Source: Sarcophilus harrisii
Taxonomy: Eukaryota > Chordata > Mammalia > Dasyuromorphia > Dasyuridae
Length of the DNA stretch: 64,000 nucleotides
Direction of reading: 5' to 3'
Assembly (NCBI RefSeq): GCF_902635505.1
Contig: NC_045428.1
Span: 215,072,301-215,136,300 of the forward strand
In this document: one piece after another, positions 36,911 to 49,375 of the stretch
Layout: each line of letters starts with the position of its first letter
Numbering within the stretch: the first letter of the stretch is position 1
The notes under the pieces: generated by a model
Databases searched by the model: none
What the model was told of the DNA's origin: nothing
What the model saw: the letters and a program-made list of their open reading frames with translations, nothing else
Position numbers and translations under genes: made by a program

Positions 36911-37155
36911 CAAGTACCTGAATAGCTTATAATAGTTAAGAACTCATGAACTCAACTCACCCATCATTTTCATCCTCCATAGAGGATTATAGACACCCAC
37001 ATCAACCACATCAAATTCAGCAAATTTAAACATTTCAAATATAAGACCTAGGAACATATACAGTAGTTTTTCTTTCTAGCACCTGATCATCATGGTACTT
37101 ACTTCATGTGCAAAGCAAAATAATGTATTATTTCTTACCTTGCTAGTGCTGAAGG

Positions 37156-37157
<2 letters not shown>

Positions 37158-37202
<45 letters not shown>
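37158..37202. repeat. (TA)n microsatellite
   Basis: About 22 TA units, about 250 bp after another TA tract. Confidence 0.95.
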
Positions 37203-37204
<2 letters not shown>

Positions 37205-38129
37205 ATCACTGGGGACTAGGAAAGTGAATAAGAATGCAATAAATTCCTGCATCTGGATTATTTGATTTGTTAAACCTTTTGCATTAATGATAAGCAAATG
37301 ATGTCCATGTTCATTCTTCTTGCAATCCCAATTGGGAGCTTCTAAATAATAGTCAAAATCTAACTGTTTCTGATTAGCTAGAAAATTTTGTGACAGCTAG
37401 TGCCCAAGTAGAATGCTATGCATTGCATTGGAAAATTTTGGGCTACAGTCCATATCATTTTCATTTGTAAGGATAGTTTTAAAAGGCAGAAGCAACTATA
37501 CATAGTCAGGAGCACAAAAGTCAGTTCTCAGTTCTTATATAAAGTATATATAAGATAATCAGAATGTAGAGACAGGATTTTCTTTCTACAGTCAGAGTGT
37601 TGTTTGCTCATTGTTTTTCTTTTTTTTTTTTTTTTGTATGTTGTTAAATCCTCTTCAGATAATTGAAATGCATGGAAATCAATCTTTTGACAAATTAAAA
37701 ATTCTGTTAAATCTTTTTCTACTACAGATAGTAGGTATAATGCTAACACTAATACTGATGTCACTCCCCAATTAATGCACAAGATTTTCAGCTATTTTTA
37801 AAGGAACTACTCACAATATTTGCTATATATTGAACCCTTTCCTCTTTGGCTTCCAAGTACCAGAATTTTTGGGTGAAACAATATAAGTAATTTTCTTGCA
37901 CAATTTCAAATTCTATCTGGAAAATATGAACTAATTCACAACTCTACAAAACTTCTATTAATGGACCTAACTTTTTTTCTGGTCAGTTCAACATTGACTA
38001 CTGTTCTTTTTTTCACTGTTGCCAGTTTGAGGAGAACAAGGTCAAATATCAATGCTATTTTAATTTTAATTTTTTATGTAACAGTCTTTTGGTACAACAT
38101 TTATAAGATTATTGATAGTTTTCAAATCT
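37203..38129. other. Unrecognised AT-rich stretch, no gene seen
   Basis: A T-run at about 37619-37636 is the only notable structure. A 46-bp segment at 37995-38040 resembles 35869-35914. Confidence 0.4.
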
Positions 38130-38375
38130 TTTGGAAAACTATTCATATTCTTTGACCATTTTTCTATTGGGAAATGGTTCTTGATCTCATCTTTTTTGTC
38201 AACTTGCTATATCTTGGATATCAGACTTATTCCAGTGAATTTGATGTGAAATTTTTCTTTTTTTCCCATGAACCATTTCTCATTTTATTCTAGGGACACT
38301 GGATTTGTTCAAGGAAAAGTTTTCTTTAAATCAGATTTTGTCTTTAAATTAACTAACATTTATTTTGTCCCTCCC
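38130..38375 (-). mobile_element. L1 ORF2 fragment, antisense
   Basis: 'catattctttgaccattttt', 'ctattgggaaatggttcttg' and 'cttggatatcagacttattc' are the complement of the L1 ORF2 segment that encodes the 'MNRQFSDEEIE..SSHMK' region, seen in sense at 29310-29380. It is degraded. Confidence 0.65.
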
Positions 38376-38984
38376 CCATTTCTGCCTTATCAGAAAATGG
38401 AAAAGAAAAACAAAATTCTTGAATAACTGTGCAGAGTTCAATAAAACAAATCTACACATTAGGCAGGTGGTTAGCTTTCTTTTCTTTTAGGTGGTTAGCC
38501 TTCCACCAGCATCTGATATCACATACAACAATAAGGAAATTAGAAAAAAATGAAGATATTTTTCATAACTGACTAAAGAGGATGGGAATGGGAAATCACA
38601 ATCTAACATGGATTAGAGAAATTAAAAAAAAAACTAAACATATTATTTTGATTATATCTAAAGTATTTCATATGTCTACCCAAGATGTCTTTCATTAGAA
38701 ATACCTGGGAAGACATTTATGAAAAGCTTTTTAATTTAAAAAGATATCTCCTTTAATTCTTTTCTAATTTTCTTATGATGTGAACTTTAATATTTAGATT
38801 ACATACTGTTGTAGATAGTGTCAGGTGCTAGTCAAAAGTTAACACATCTAAGTGCATTTCAGTTTTCTCAGTAAGTTATTTTGAATACAGAACTTCCCCC
38901 AGAAGTTTTTGTTCTTGTATTTATTGAAAACTGGACTTCTGTATTTGACTGCTTAGGGGTCTTGCTAATCTAGTAATTTCCACT

Positions 38985-39375
38985 GATGTGCCCAAAATGG
39001 ACATAATATGTTCCATTCTGGACAGCACAGCTTGGAAAAGAAAATAAGCTAAAAAGTCTCCAGAGGAAGATAAATGGAATTGTGAGGGATCTTGAGTCCA
39101 TATGAAGATTGATTGAAAAAACTGTGAATGTTCAGCCTGAAAAAGTAAAAGCTCAGAGATCATGATATCTCTAAGTTCTAGAAAACATGTCAAGGGAAAG
39201 ACAAAGTAGACTTGATCTCATGGCAGATCTTGGAACAAAGGATGGAGTAGTCAAAGAAAATTTAGGTTTCAGATCAGGCAAAACTTCCTAACAATTTAAG
39301 CTATCTATAAGTGAAATCAGCCATTTCTGGAGGAAGTAGGTTCCACCTCACTAGAAGTCTTATGATTCTTAGAAG
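38985..39375 (+). repeat. L3/CR1 LINE fragment, sense
   Basis: 'ttgaaaaaactgtgaatgtt' plus 'cagcctgaaaaagtaaaagc', 'ggcaaaacttcctaacaatt' and 'gtaggttccacctcactaga' follow the order of the L3/CR1 3' region. This is the complement of the family seen at 56560-57310. Confidence 0.7.
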
Positions 39376-39689
39376 CAGGCTCTTGTGTATTACTTTAATT
39401 ATGCATTTTCTGTGGTGCCTTTGGAAGTTATCTGCGTCTCTGTGTCTCATTTTCCCTATTTAAAAAAAATTCACTCCCAAAATATAAGACCAGCCAGTAT
39501 TCTTACTATAAGGGGAAGAAAGGAACTCTATTTTTTCACCTTATAGGAAATCACATAGTTGTAGCTATGGATAGAAATTTCATTGCTGGATGTGTATGCA
39601 TTTTGTGGACTGAAGGAGATAAGAGAAAGTATTCAGGTTTGAACAGAACCTTAATGAATAAGTAGTCCCCCAATTCTATTCTTTACACT

Positions 39690-39785
39690 AACCTACACAG
39701 GTTAGGTGATTTGTCCAAGGTCACATAGATAGTGAATTGCAGATCTGAGTCTTGAGTAAAAGCTTTCTGGCTCCAAGATGGGGTT
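39690..39785 (-). repeat. MIR fragment
   Basis: 'gttaggtgatttgtccaagg' and 'tcacatagatagtgaattgc' are the reverse MIR core. Confidence 0.65.
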
Positions 39786-40992
39786 GAAATTGTGTGAGGT
39801 TAATTTATCATTAAGCTGTCTTGAGTTTGTATTCCTCTTTTATCCCTGATATTGTAACTGTCCTTAGTGTAATGCAAATAATCATTCTAATTATAATTGG
39901 TATAAGATTGAAGTCCATGACCCAGCTGGAGGCAAACATTTTAATGTGATTCTAATTTGCTATATTCTTTAAGATTGAAAATCTTTTATTTAGATTTTTC
40001 TTCTTTATTCCCTGAATGCCATCACATCCCACTTCCTCGCTTCAACTCCCCTCCCCCCAAAAAAACAAGTGTTCATTCTGTTCATAATGATAACACTCCA
40101 GTCTGACAACAATCCCTCTTTATTGACACTGATATGCAGTGTGGTGTCCAGCTCTCTGCTCATCTGGGCCTAGGCTTTCTTAAGTAAGTGTATATACTGA
40201 AGAAGAAGCTTGTGTTTCTCAGCTGACTGCTACTTCAAGCTCATTTCTGGCTCTACACTACCTCCATTTTACAAAATCTTAGATAAGATAATAGAGTAAG
40301 GGGCACATAAAAATAAAATGGGTTCTTCACAGGGTGGAGTCTTTCTTAGCCTAATTTTTATTTTCATCCCTCTACTCTTCAGGTATGTACCTGCTGAAGC
40401 ATTCCATCTCCCTATCCTTATTTCTGAAATTACACATCTGGAACTAGACCCTCTACCAATAGCTAGAACTCCCTTCCCCCTTTTAGCATCCAGACGGAGG
40501 CAATCCTTACACTGCCTTTCATTTATTGTCAATCATATCTTCTTAGTCTCCAATGAAAAAAGAGGAAGAGAGTAACGTCGATAAAACAACACTACTCACT
40601 ACTGTACACTATAATTATAGACATAGCCAACACCCGGACTGCGGAGGTTTCCTTGCTGCACAGTATGGGGGGGGGAGGGGGGAGAGAGAGAGAGAGAAAG
40701 GGGGAAAAGGAAAAAAAGAAACTGAAAGGCGGGAAGAGACGCAGACCCTAAAAGAGAGAGACGGGAAGGGGGAGAGAGGGAGGTGTGAAGAAAGAAAGAA
40801 GGGAGAAGAGAACAGGAAGAAGGAGAATCAAAGATCGAGAAAGTAGAAAAAAGGTGGGGGATGCAGAGGAGGGAACGTCTTTGCTGGGCGGAATACTAAT
40901 CAACCTGTCTCCCTGTCTGCAGCAATCCCACTGCCTGCGCTGCAGACTGACTCTCTTTCCCACTCTCTCTTTCTCTCTCTTCTCTTTTTCCT

Positions 40993-41020
40993 ACACACAC
41001 ACACACACACACACACACAC
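40993..41020. repeat. (CA)n microsatellite in the CpG island
   Basis: Fourteen CA units following a CT-rich run. Confidence 0.92.
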
Positions 41021-41668
41021 CCCGACAGACTCTCACATGAATGCACACATTGGATTCCCTCCTTCCCACGTCTTTCACACACTCCCCCAGAGCCCGTGAG
41101 GAGGAAGCACTAAAGTAGACCCCTCTAGCTCTGGCGGCGGCTGCTTTTCTTGCAACTTACAGTCAGTCTGTCTCTGTCTAGTCCCCTTTACTAATCCTTT
41201 CTTCCCTGTCCTGGTGGTTCCCTGCACCTTTACCCATCTTCCCAACATCAACCTGCTCTTTTGATGGCTATCCTCAGAGACCTTCGCGGAAGCCTCACTA
41301 TTTCCACCTGTCACAGCCGAACTGTCTCGCATCTCAAGTTTGGAGGTACTTGGTTTGCTGCTGGAGCTTTTGCCGCCGCCGCCGCCGCTGCTATTTCCTT
41401 CTCTATTTCTTCCTCCTCCTCCGTTTTCTCTTTTTCTTTCTCTTCTTTGGTGCGAGGTTAAGCTTAAAGCCGAGGAGTACAGCTGGAGTCCTGGAGCCCA
41501 TGGCAGGATTACCCGCCTCCCTAAATTCTTCTTCCTCATCCTTCTCAGCACCTCTGCTCCCTCGCTTCCTCCCGGCGAAGCCTTGGGAGAGCAACATCTG
41601 GAGCAGGTGAGCAGCTGCTGTGGAGCTCCAGTCCAAGAGCAGAAGGTCCGCTTTCGCCCCGGAGCTAC

Positions 41669-41670
<2 letters not shown>

Positions 41671-41725
<55 letters not shown>
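41671..41725. repeat. (CT)n microsatellite in the probable 5' leader
   Basis: About 27 CT units, about 400 bp upstream of the small ORF, with a short CA run right after it. GA/CT repeats near promoters can bind GAGA-type factors or act in the leader. Here that is only a possibility. Confidence 0.92.
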
Positions 41726-41731
<6 letters not shown>

Positions 41732-42129
41732 CTCACACGCACACACACACACATACATATACGAGAGGCAGCCGCTACACACGGAGAAAAAGAAACGGGG
41801 CTAAGGAGAAGAGGGAGAACCAGAAGAACCCCGTTTTTCTATATTTTGGTCAACTTGGCACGAACCACTGCAGATGCACCACAGGTTACAGTTGGGGGGT
41901 CTCGCTGCCTCCCGGTAGCGGCGCAGCAGCAGGTCACGGTGGCGCCTCTGGTGTTGGCGCTCGGGTGTTGGTGTTGGCCGTGCGGCGGCGGCGGCTGCTG
42001 CCAGGGACCGTCAGTATCCAACGGTGCCCTGTGATCGCCACCCGCCCCCTCCCTCCCTCTCCCCCGCCCCAACCTCTGTTAACCATCGCTAAGTAACCTT
42101 CTCCTCCGGCTGCGGCGGTCCCGGGTGAC

Positions 42130-42258
42130 ATGCAGTCCCTTATCTCTCCGGTGACCAAGGCGATTCTGGTGGCTTTGTTCATCTTTGCCATCCTCCTGAT
42201 CCTCTATGTTATCCTTTGGTACATCTGCCGCGATGTGGATTGCGACCACGGCATCTGA
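42130..42258 (+). CDS. Putative 42-residue single-pass membrane microprotein
   Basis: A short ORF inside the CpG island encodes 42 residues: N terminus MQSLISPVTK, a 22-residue hydrophobic segment (residues 11-32, all A/I/L/V/F/Y/W), and an acidic tail CRDVDCDHGI. K10 before the membrane segment and three Asp after it suggest the N terminus is cytosolic and the C terminus outside or lumenal. C33 and C38 could be modified or paired. The ATG is the first after an in-frame TAA at 42094 and has G at -3. The stop lies 339 nt before the exon-1 donor. I do not recognise the family, and no function is assigned. Being a hydrophobic, basic-then-acidic single helix, it resembles regulatory membrane micropeptides in general shape only. 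The length is below most gene-prediction limits. Confidence 0.6.
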   Translation: MQSLISPVTKAILVALFIFAILLILYVILWYICRDVDCDHGI

Positions 42259-42467
42259 GTCGGGCTGCGGGGCAGCCTTGGAGCTGGAGACTGCTTGACA
42301 GTGGAGTCTCTCAAGGGGGGGAGGGGGCTTGATCAAAAGAGAGCCAGACACAGAAGAAAAGATCTGGGGTTTAAAAAAAGAAAGAAAGAAAGAGTGAGAG
42401 AGGTGGAGGGGAAGGACGGTGGTGGAGACGAGGAAAAAAAAAAAAGAGAGAGAGAGAAAAGGTGGGC

Positions 42468-42597
42468 ATGGGGGTGGGGAAGGAAAAAGCAGCCGTCAAC
42501 TCCTCGGATCCTACAACCTCATCGAAACCTGGCAGGCGACAACTACATCTAAGCACCGGCGACGTGGAATTGACCTTCAGACAGCAGGGTCACCCTG
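42468..42597 (+). CDS. Possible first coding segment of a spliced 87-codon ORF
   Basis: From the ATG at 42468 a frame different from the microprotein's runs 43 codons to the donor (42597 is codon position 1). Spliced to 59321 it continues through a GTG codon and stops at 59452-59454, giving 87 residues. The peptide is hydrophilic, with S/T/P and Q stretches (for example DVELTFRQQGHP before the junction), three or four Cys after it, and no membrane segment. I recognise no family. Open frames this long can occur by chance in GC-rich DNA, so confidence is low. It would lie in the 3' part of a transcript that also carries the 42-residue ORF. Confidence 0.22.
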
Positions 42598-43341
42598 GTG
42601 AGTCTCCACGTCTTGTTTACATAGCCCCGGGAGCAGAACCAAGAGTGGGTAAAGGGGGCAAGAGAGAAATGAAGATGATGTGTAGAGGGGGTAAGGACTG
42701 AGGTGCCACGAGTGGAAAAGCCACAACTTCTGGGCAAATATTTGTCTGCTAGGCTCCATGACCAGAAAGGACCCCCACCCCCTCCCATCCAGGGTTGCAG
42801 TATCAGATTGTTTTGACTGTCTCAGGCAGTGGGTTGGGTAGGTGTGTGAGGGAAAGATCCAGTTCTGGGTTTTCCCACTTGGAGGAAGGTTAACCTGCTC
42901 CAGTCTTTTTTAATTCCTGAGAGGTAATGAGGAAGGAGAACTGGGGAAGGGAAATAGTCCAAGAATATTGCCTGTATTTCTTGTTGTTGGTTTGACCTGA
43001 GAGCATTCCCTAACACACACATACCCCCATTCTGTCCTAAGATGGGACATTTTGGATAGATGTTGGCGGCAAAAGACTATGATTTGTTTGGTCCAGGGCC
43101 GATTGCTTGGAAGCATTTTTTTGGGGGGAAGGGGGCATTTACCTTCACTAATCTTTCATAAAGACTAAAGATGAGGATGGGACTAGGGGGGAGGTTTGAA
43201 AGTAAGTGACTTTGATAGCTTTGCAGCTCCACATTGGTATGCACAAGATAACTGCACTGCTAAACAGACCATAAAGGTGAGCCCAGGGGGTTGGGAAGCA
43301 AATGCTTCATCAGTTGTAAAAGGAAATCCATCTAGTAATTG

Positions 43342-43395
43342 AAAAAAAAAAAAAAAAAAGAAGAAGAAGAAGAAGAAGAAGAAGAAGAAGAAAAG
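43342..43395. repeat. Poly(A) and (GAA)n tract
   Basis: About 18 A followed by about twelve GAA units. Confidence 0.92.
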
Positions 43396-45389
43396 AAGAA
43401 GCCCTCAGATTTGAAGCAGATACTCACCTTGAGGGGAAAAAATTCAAGTTTTTAGAACAGAATCCAACAGGATCCTCCCCTTCCTCTCTGATTCAAGAGT
43501 AGATCAAAGGCAGAAAATGAACCTTTCCTTCTAAATAAGGTGTACTTGGAGTTCTGAAAGACTGAAGCATTTGATTTGTTCTCAATAAATATTCTTCTTG
43601 TTAGCAAGTCAATTGCCACCCTTTTGAAATGTTCCTCTGGAAGGAAAAAAAAAAGTAACATACTCAAATATGTTGATAATTTATGGATTTGCAAATTCCC
43701 TGAATATATTTGTTTGGCAATCAGGTAGAGCTAGAAAAACAGTGTAGCACACAGAAGCTGCCCTGTTATTTATGTATTGTTTTGTTGCACTGCTGATTTT
43801 GTACTATCTGTACTACATTATTTATTTATTTTGCTTTTCTGGGTTTAATACCTTGAGGTAAAGTATCTATTTCTCCCTTAACCCCATATCCACTACTTCT
43901 TCCAGGAACTTTCAAAAATTGGGATGGATTGAAAGCCTGTCTTGGAAATGATGCAAAAATGCCATTTTCCAGCCATGATTAAAAGCAGTATTTGAGAGTA
44001 GAAGAAGACAACCAGTTAGCTTCTCCAATAGTCTACATCTCTAGAATTTAAGTAAGAAAAAGATAAAATGATTTTTAAAAATTAAAGGAATATCAAATGA
44101 AAACAGTTTGCCTCTTCACTTTTACATTTTTGTGGAAAAAATTGTAGTTTTAGACTTCTGTCTAAAATTGTCAAAGTAAGCTTTTAAAAGAGCTCTGTTG
44201 TGTTCAATTGTAAATTGTAGCTTAAAGGTCCCTAGACATTAATATTCTTACACCTCCAGCTTAGGTAATGAAGGCAGCTGAGGTGCCTGACTGTTTATTT
44301 GTTCTATAATTAGGAATTCATTTGTTTGTTGCACATAGACACATCTGATCCTAAAATACCTCATGACAAAATAGAAAAAAGTATCATAATATATATGGCA
44401 TGGGTCTCAAAAACTTCAGAAGTCTAAGGCCTCACTTTTAGGTATAATTAACTATTATAGAAACAAAAAACTGATTTAAAAAAATCACAGATTTCAGTGC
44501 TTTGAAAAATAGTGTTGGCACTGTAGTAAAAGGCTACTTAAGCTTTACACTTTTATATCTCAAAGTACATCACATGATTTCTCCCCTCTAAAATCCAGCA
44601 AAGCACATATCCTGCTAGCAATTTAAGTTGGAGAAGGAAAAATTAATCCAATCCTCTGCTTAGATTAAATTGGGAGGTAGTAGGGGAAATGGAATGTAAG
44701 TCACCAGTAAATTCACAAGGGATGTTTTTATTTACATTCAATTTTTTTAAATTACTGAACAACTATATAATACAGATAACTATGTTCAATACAGCTCAAC
44801 ATTTAAACACTATGCTAGGTACTGATCATGAAAGATTATGTAGCCAATCTCATATCTGCTTGGGTTCTGTTCTAATCTAATCATTCCCCAAGTTGTGTCT
44901 AAGCAGAAACTTTTAGATGAATACCCTTTATGTGACTAGTTCCCATTGCTACAAGGTAAGGCTTATTTATTTAATGTTTCAGATATGCTTCAGGTAAAAC
45001 ATTTGCTTGCATGCCATATATGATATATGCACACATTTCACCTAGGATGAATAGGCTTAGATTTCTATTTGCATTATGCAAAAGAAGTAGCCACACTTAA
45101 ATTGGGTCTTTTGATGATTTAACTGAATCATATGATTAAGGGTAATCATCATGCCTATTCAGGGGTCCAATGCAAAATCTTGACAAAGCTTAGTGTCTGA
45201 AAATTAAACTGCAATCATAAATACAATTTATAATTAATAAATTATTTTTCCCATCATATACTAACTCACAAATTAATGAAGTTAATTCATTTCTTCAAAT
45301 ACTGAAATAAGAATAATTTAAATGCATAGCACTTCTGAATTTATAGTAGTGTTGTCCCCATAACTTGGCCCTTGCCACAACGCTTTAAA

Positions 45390-45555
45390 GACAGGAGGAA
45401 AGCTACTTTATACATTTTATTGATGAGATTAGGAAACTGACATTGAGAAAAGTCAAGTATCTTCCCCAAAGTCGTGTAAAGAGTGAGTAGAGAAGACTAA
45501 ATTCAAATGCAGTTTTTCTGATTTTAAGCCCAGTGCTCTTTCCACTCTGAATTTA
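45390..45555 (-). repeat. MIR SINE, reverse
   Basis: 'tattgatgagattaggaaac', 'taaattcaaatgcagttttt' and 'gcccagtgctctttccactc' are reverse MIR blocks. Confidence 0.65.
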
Positions 45556-46594
45556 TGAATGTTTTGAATCAACAATATAAATTTCTGTTTTGCTTTGCTC
45601 ATCTCATTATAATGCAAATCCACAAGTCTTTAGAATTATAAATTATAAGATTAGAATTTTTGGAACATTAGGTTAATTTCTGTAGAAAGAAAGAGTAAAG
45701 AGCAATGACGTCAAACCTAGAGTAAATAAGAATGTCATTTTCTTGATCCCAGTAATAATGTATGCTTAATAAAATTAAGTGGCGATTCACAAATAACTAT
45801 GCAGAGAAAAATAATGCTAAAATTTTAGATCTACAACAGCTTAATTTTCTGAATCTCTGAACACAAAACTATTGATTGGTTTGCCACTCACCTAAATTTC
45901 CATAAATATGTGTGCATACATATATATAAACACATCATATGTCATCTTTAAATATAATAGAAATTAAAGAATATATTATGATTGTTGAACTTTCCTCAGA
46001 GGTTTACAAATACTCTTTTTTCTTTTAAACTATATTAGATGACAGATGTGCCAGTACTTATATAACTCACAGTCATACATTGTGAAATCATACTGATTTC
46101 ATTTTTTATAAAGATTTTGCCAAAGTGGCATTTCTTCTTGAATATGGAAAATTTAACCAAACCTATTACTATTACCTAACGGTAATAAGTTCTAGTTTCC
46201 CACAGTATGAAGGGTAATTTTGTTTTGGTTACTTGAATTTTTAAGGCAAAGTTATAGGGGAAAACATTAAGATTATAGCTATTCTAGTTTATTATACCTT
46301 TGCCTTACACAATCCCACTATAAACTGAATGCCTTTCAAAATATGCAAGAATTGAAAATACTGTTAATAGCTTAGTAAAATAATTTTCACACATAGAAAA
46401 ATATTTAAGAAATGTTTTCTTTTGATTATTATTTTTATATTGTATAGTGATGTAAAGATACCCGTAAGAATACTTTAGTGGCAGTTACCAAGGTTGTATT
46501 CAATTCAGGGGGCCACATGTGTAAAAAGATATTGTGACTGTCAGTAGTTATCAAGTAATCAAAGTTAGGTAGTTAAAATTATGAGGGATCTGGA

Positions 46595-46765
46595 ACTTAA
46601 GTCATTTGAGGATCAACTGAAGGTACTAGAGAGGATGAGATTTTGAAAGAAGGTTGGAGATAACAAGATATAGTGATGATAGTTTTCATGTATTTGAAGG
46701 ACTAGCACATAGAAAAGGTAGTAAAATCTTTCTTTGCTACTCCAAAAGTCTTTAAAACTAATATT
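46595..46765 (+). repeat. L3/CR1 fragment, sense
   Basis: 'gaggatcaactgaaggtact', 'gtgatgatagttttcatgta' and 'tttgaaggactagcacatag' resemble the L3/CR1 3' region. Confidence 0.5.
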
Positions 46766-48149
46766 AGTGATAAATATTATAGAGTAGTAAACTTTAATTT
46801 AAAATATGTAAAACGATTCTAGCAATTATAGCCATTCAACTTTTCAGTCATTGACAGGATTCAGAGTTTGAATGACTCTTTCTCAGCAAGGCTGTGCTAG
46901 TGAGACTGAACAATTTATAATATTACACTGGATCAATACTCAACAAATTCTCTTTAGATATGGGAGCTAGCCCTCTAAAATGAGGTGGTAGGTAAGTCTT
47001 TTTGCTGTTAATATAAGAAAAATAAGATGGTTCAAAAACAACATGTTGTCATAGAACACTGGTTCAAATCAGGATCCAATCTATGTCACCAAGACATAGC
47101 TAAAGTGTTTGGAGACTAGTTTCTATAGAGAAAAAGTGGTATCAAACAACTTGTGACCGGGCAAGTGGAAGTTTTAGTAGCTATTAGTCTGAGCTTCCAT
47201 CCTCAATTAATCTGTGGTCCAACTATTTATCTCTTCCCATCTGAATTATAGTAGGGAAGAATAGAAGGTAGTCCCTCCCTGGTAGGCGTCTTGCTTCTTG
47301 AAGCAAGTTTTTTCATGGTCCAGTGCAGTGTACTTCTTTTAAAGTTATGGTGAGAATCAAATAAAAATAAATTTAGTTTCATTGTTACAAATAGGGTTTC
47401 ACCCAAATTACAATGCCATGATAAAATTGCAAGAATACATGGCAACTTAGAATTTGGAGAGTGTTGGACTAGATAATTCCTAAAGTTCCAATCTAAATTC
47501 TATGATTCATTGCACCAAAACAATGTTTACATCCAGTGCATCAGGAGATATAGTCCCCAAACAATTCAGTAAGAAAAATCAATCAAGTCAAGTGTTTAAT
47601 CTGAATTCAACAGTTTGAATAAGCTAATTGACCAGTATAATAAAAATGGCTAAAATAGCAACTGTCCAAAGTTGAAGTCTCTGTTTAATAGAAGCACTTT
47701 ATTGAGTGGATTTACATTATGCCTAAGTTGTTGATTGCTTTCAGAAGTAATAAGCAAATACCATATTGTTTCAAATCAAACTTTTATTTGACTTAATTAA
47801 AGACCTGAAAGATGTTCACAAAGGAAGATTATCAGTGAGTTTTTATTGGATAGGATTGGAAAACAGAAATATGAAATTTAAGCATACTCCAAAAGACATT
47901 AAGTATTTTGACAGTGCTTATCCCATAGAATGTGATGATTATTTCAGGGAAAAGGAAATATCATTGCTGTGTAAATGAAGTGTTCAAAAACTAGAAAATT
48001 TAGCTAAAGAATAGTGTCTAGATACCAATGATGGCTTCATTCAGTCCTCTCTTTAAGTCAGAAATCTAAGTCTTTTCTGTATTTTTTTTCTTTTGATTAA
48101 TAAGGTATATTAAAAAAAAAATAGAAAGCTTAGAGATGGAAGATTCTAG

Positions 48150-48360
48150 TTCATTCCTGCCAGTAGGAAACTTTGACCTCTGGCAAGTAAATTAACCTCT
48201 CTGAGTCTTAATTTGCTTATTTGTAAATTGGGGATAAAATAACTGTGATAAAATGGGAATAAAATAATAACTGTTATTTAGCCCAGAGGGTCATCTGGAG
48301 GCCCAAGTGAGATAATGCATATAGAGTGCTTTATAAGCATAAAATGAAGTATATTGTAGA
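48150..48360 (+). repeat. MIR SINE, forward
   Basis: 'ttaacctctctgagtcttaa', 'ttgtaaattggggataaaat' and 'gagataatgcatatagagtg' are forward MIR blocks. Confidence 0.7.
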
Positions 48361-48734
48361 TTCCTCTTTATTTTTAACCCCTTCTGTACAGATAATATAG
48401 TGTTCATATTTAAATTAACCTCAATTGCAAGTCCTTCACTAATAAAATTTGCTATATTGAAAGATATAATAAAGAATCTTGCACATTTTTGATACATAAG
48501 AAAAGTTGCATGTTGATTTTGCATCTTAGCTTTTGGATACATTGTTCACTATAAAAATGGAGTTATTTATGTATAATGTATACAAATACACATATATGTG
48601 TCATACACATACTTATTATGTATATATATAATTTTACATGTAAAAAGATGCAAATGTGTATAATAGTCAATGCAAAGTTTTACATAAAACTGTACTTAGT
48701 AAAAAAGGTGGAGAGAAGACTTAAGCTAAACATG

Positions 48735-48870
48735 AATCAATTAATACACATTTATTATGAATGTGCTAGACATTGTGCTAAGCTCTGGGGATACAAAAAG
48801 AAGCAAAAGATGACCCCTTCCTTAAGAAGTTTACATTCTTATTTAATGAGTTTACAGAAAACACCAATAA
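48735..48870. repeat. Unassigned ancient repeat
   Basis: 'acacatttattatgaatgtg' then 'attgtgctaagctctgggga' and 'cccttccttaagaagtttac'. The same phrases occur at 1610, 35030, 52060 and 63330. Confidence 0.5.
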
Positions 48871-49239
48871 AAATGGTGGAGTTAGTAGAGGATACTAAGA
48901 AAAATGATCAAATCTAAGCTTAAAAGTGTCAAACAGTAAAATCCAGTGTGCAATGAGCCTGGCTGGATAATACTTGTGAAATAGATGTAACCATATCTTT
49001 AAAGAGAATAAGCTTTCACACATAAATTTCATCTATTTTTTCTATAAATATTTTTTTTATTTTAGATAATGAAAAATATGTGGTCTGACTAAAAGACAAA
49101 AAAAAAACATTAATAAACATCTCAATGCTGATGCCTCCAAATGAACTTTGTTCTTTTCAAGGTTCTCAGTGTGGCAGGGATCACATCCATTTCCATCATG
49201 CATTATTTAAAAAACTTTTAGAACTTATTATCCCAATTG

Positions 49240-49375
49240 CTATCAGATCTTATAGGCTATTCAGTGGAATGAAGCTCTTTGAGGTCTAGGACTATAATTA
49301 TTTTTGTCTCTGTACCTTTGATCTTACCATAGTGCCTAGCACTTAATAGGTGCTTAATAAATGCTTATTGTATTT
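49240..49375 (+). repeat. L2 LINE 3' end
   Basis: 'agctctttgaggtctaggac', 'ccatagtgcctagcacttaa' and 'taggtgcttaataaatgctt' form a typical L2 terminus. Confidence 0.85.

Larger units (their letters stand above)
40575..42330 (+). promoter_or_regulatory. CpG island, probable promoter and first exon
   Basis: This is the only GC-rich, CpG-rich part of an otherwise AT-rich window. CpG dinucleotides are frequent from about 40570 and densest at 41280-41600 and 41880-42130 (for example 'gccgccgccgccgccgctg' at 41371 and 'ggcggcggcggctgctg' at 41984). It contains G-rich and C-rich boxes of Sp1 type, a (CA)n and a (CT)n tract. Such islands mark vertebrate gene starts. The exact start site cannot be fixed. 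A strong donor-like CAG/GTGAGC at 41606/41607 could end an alternative first exon, and the donor at 42597/42598 ends the main one. Confidence 0.85.

Noticed and set aside
35869-38040. 46-bp similarity between 35869-35914 and 37995-38040
   Set aside because: Real but short, and the second copy adjoins an antisense L1, so it may be shared repeat sequence and not a duplication.
40993-41020. Regular short repeats as a possible CRISPR-like array
   Set aside because: They are dinucleotide microsatellites without spacers, in a vertebrate genome.
41075-41782. 235-codon minus-strand frame over the CpG island
   Set aside because: Its N-terminal RE repeat comes from the CT microsatellite, and the rest is GC-rich sequence, where stops are rare. 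No domain was recognised.
41340-42096. Overlapping + strand frames with PPPPP, SLSLSL and THTHTH runs
   Set aside because: Simple-sequence translations (GCC, CT and CA repeats) in a GC-rich leader.
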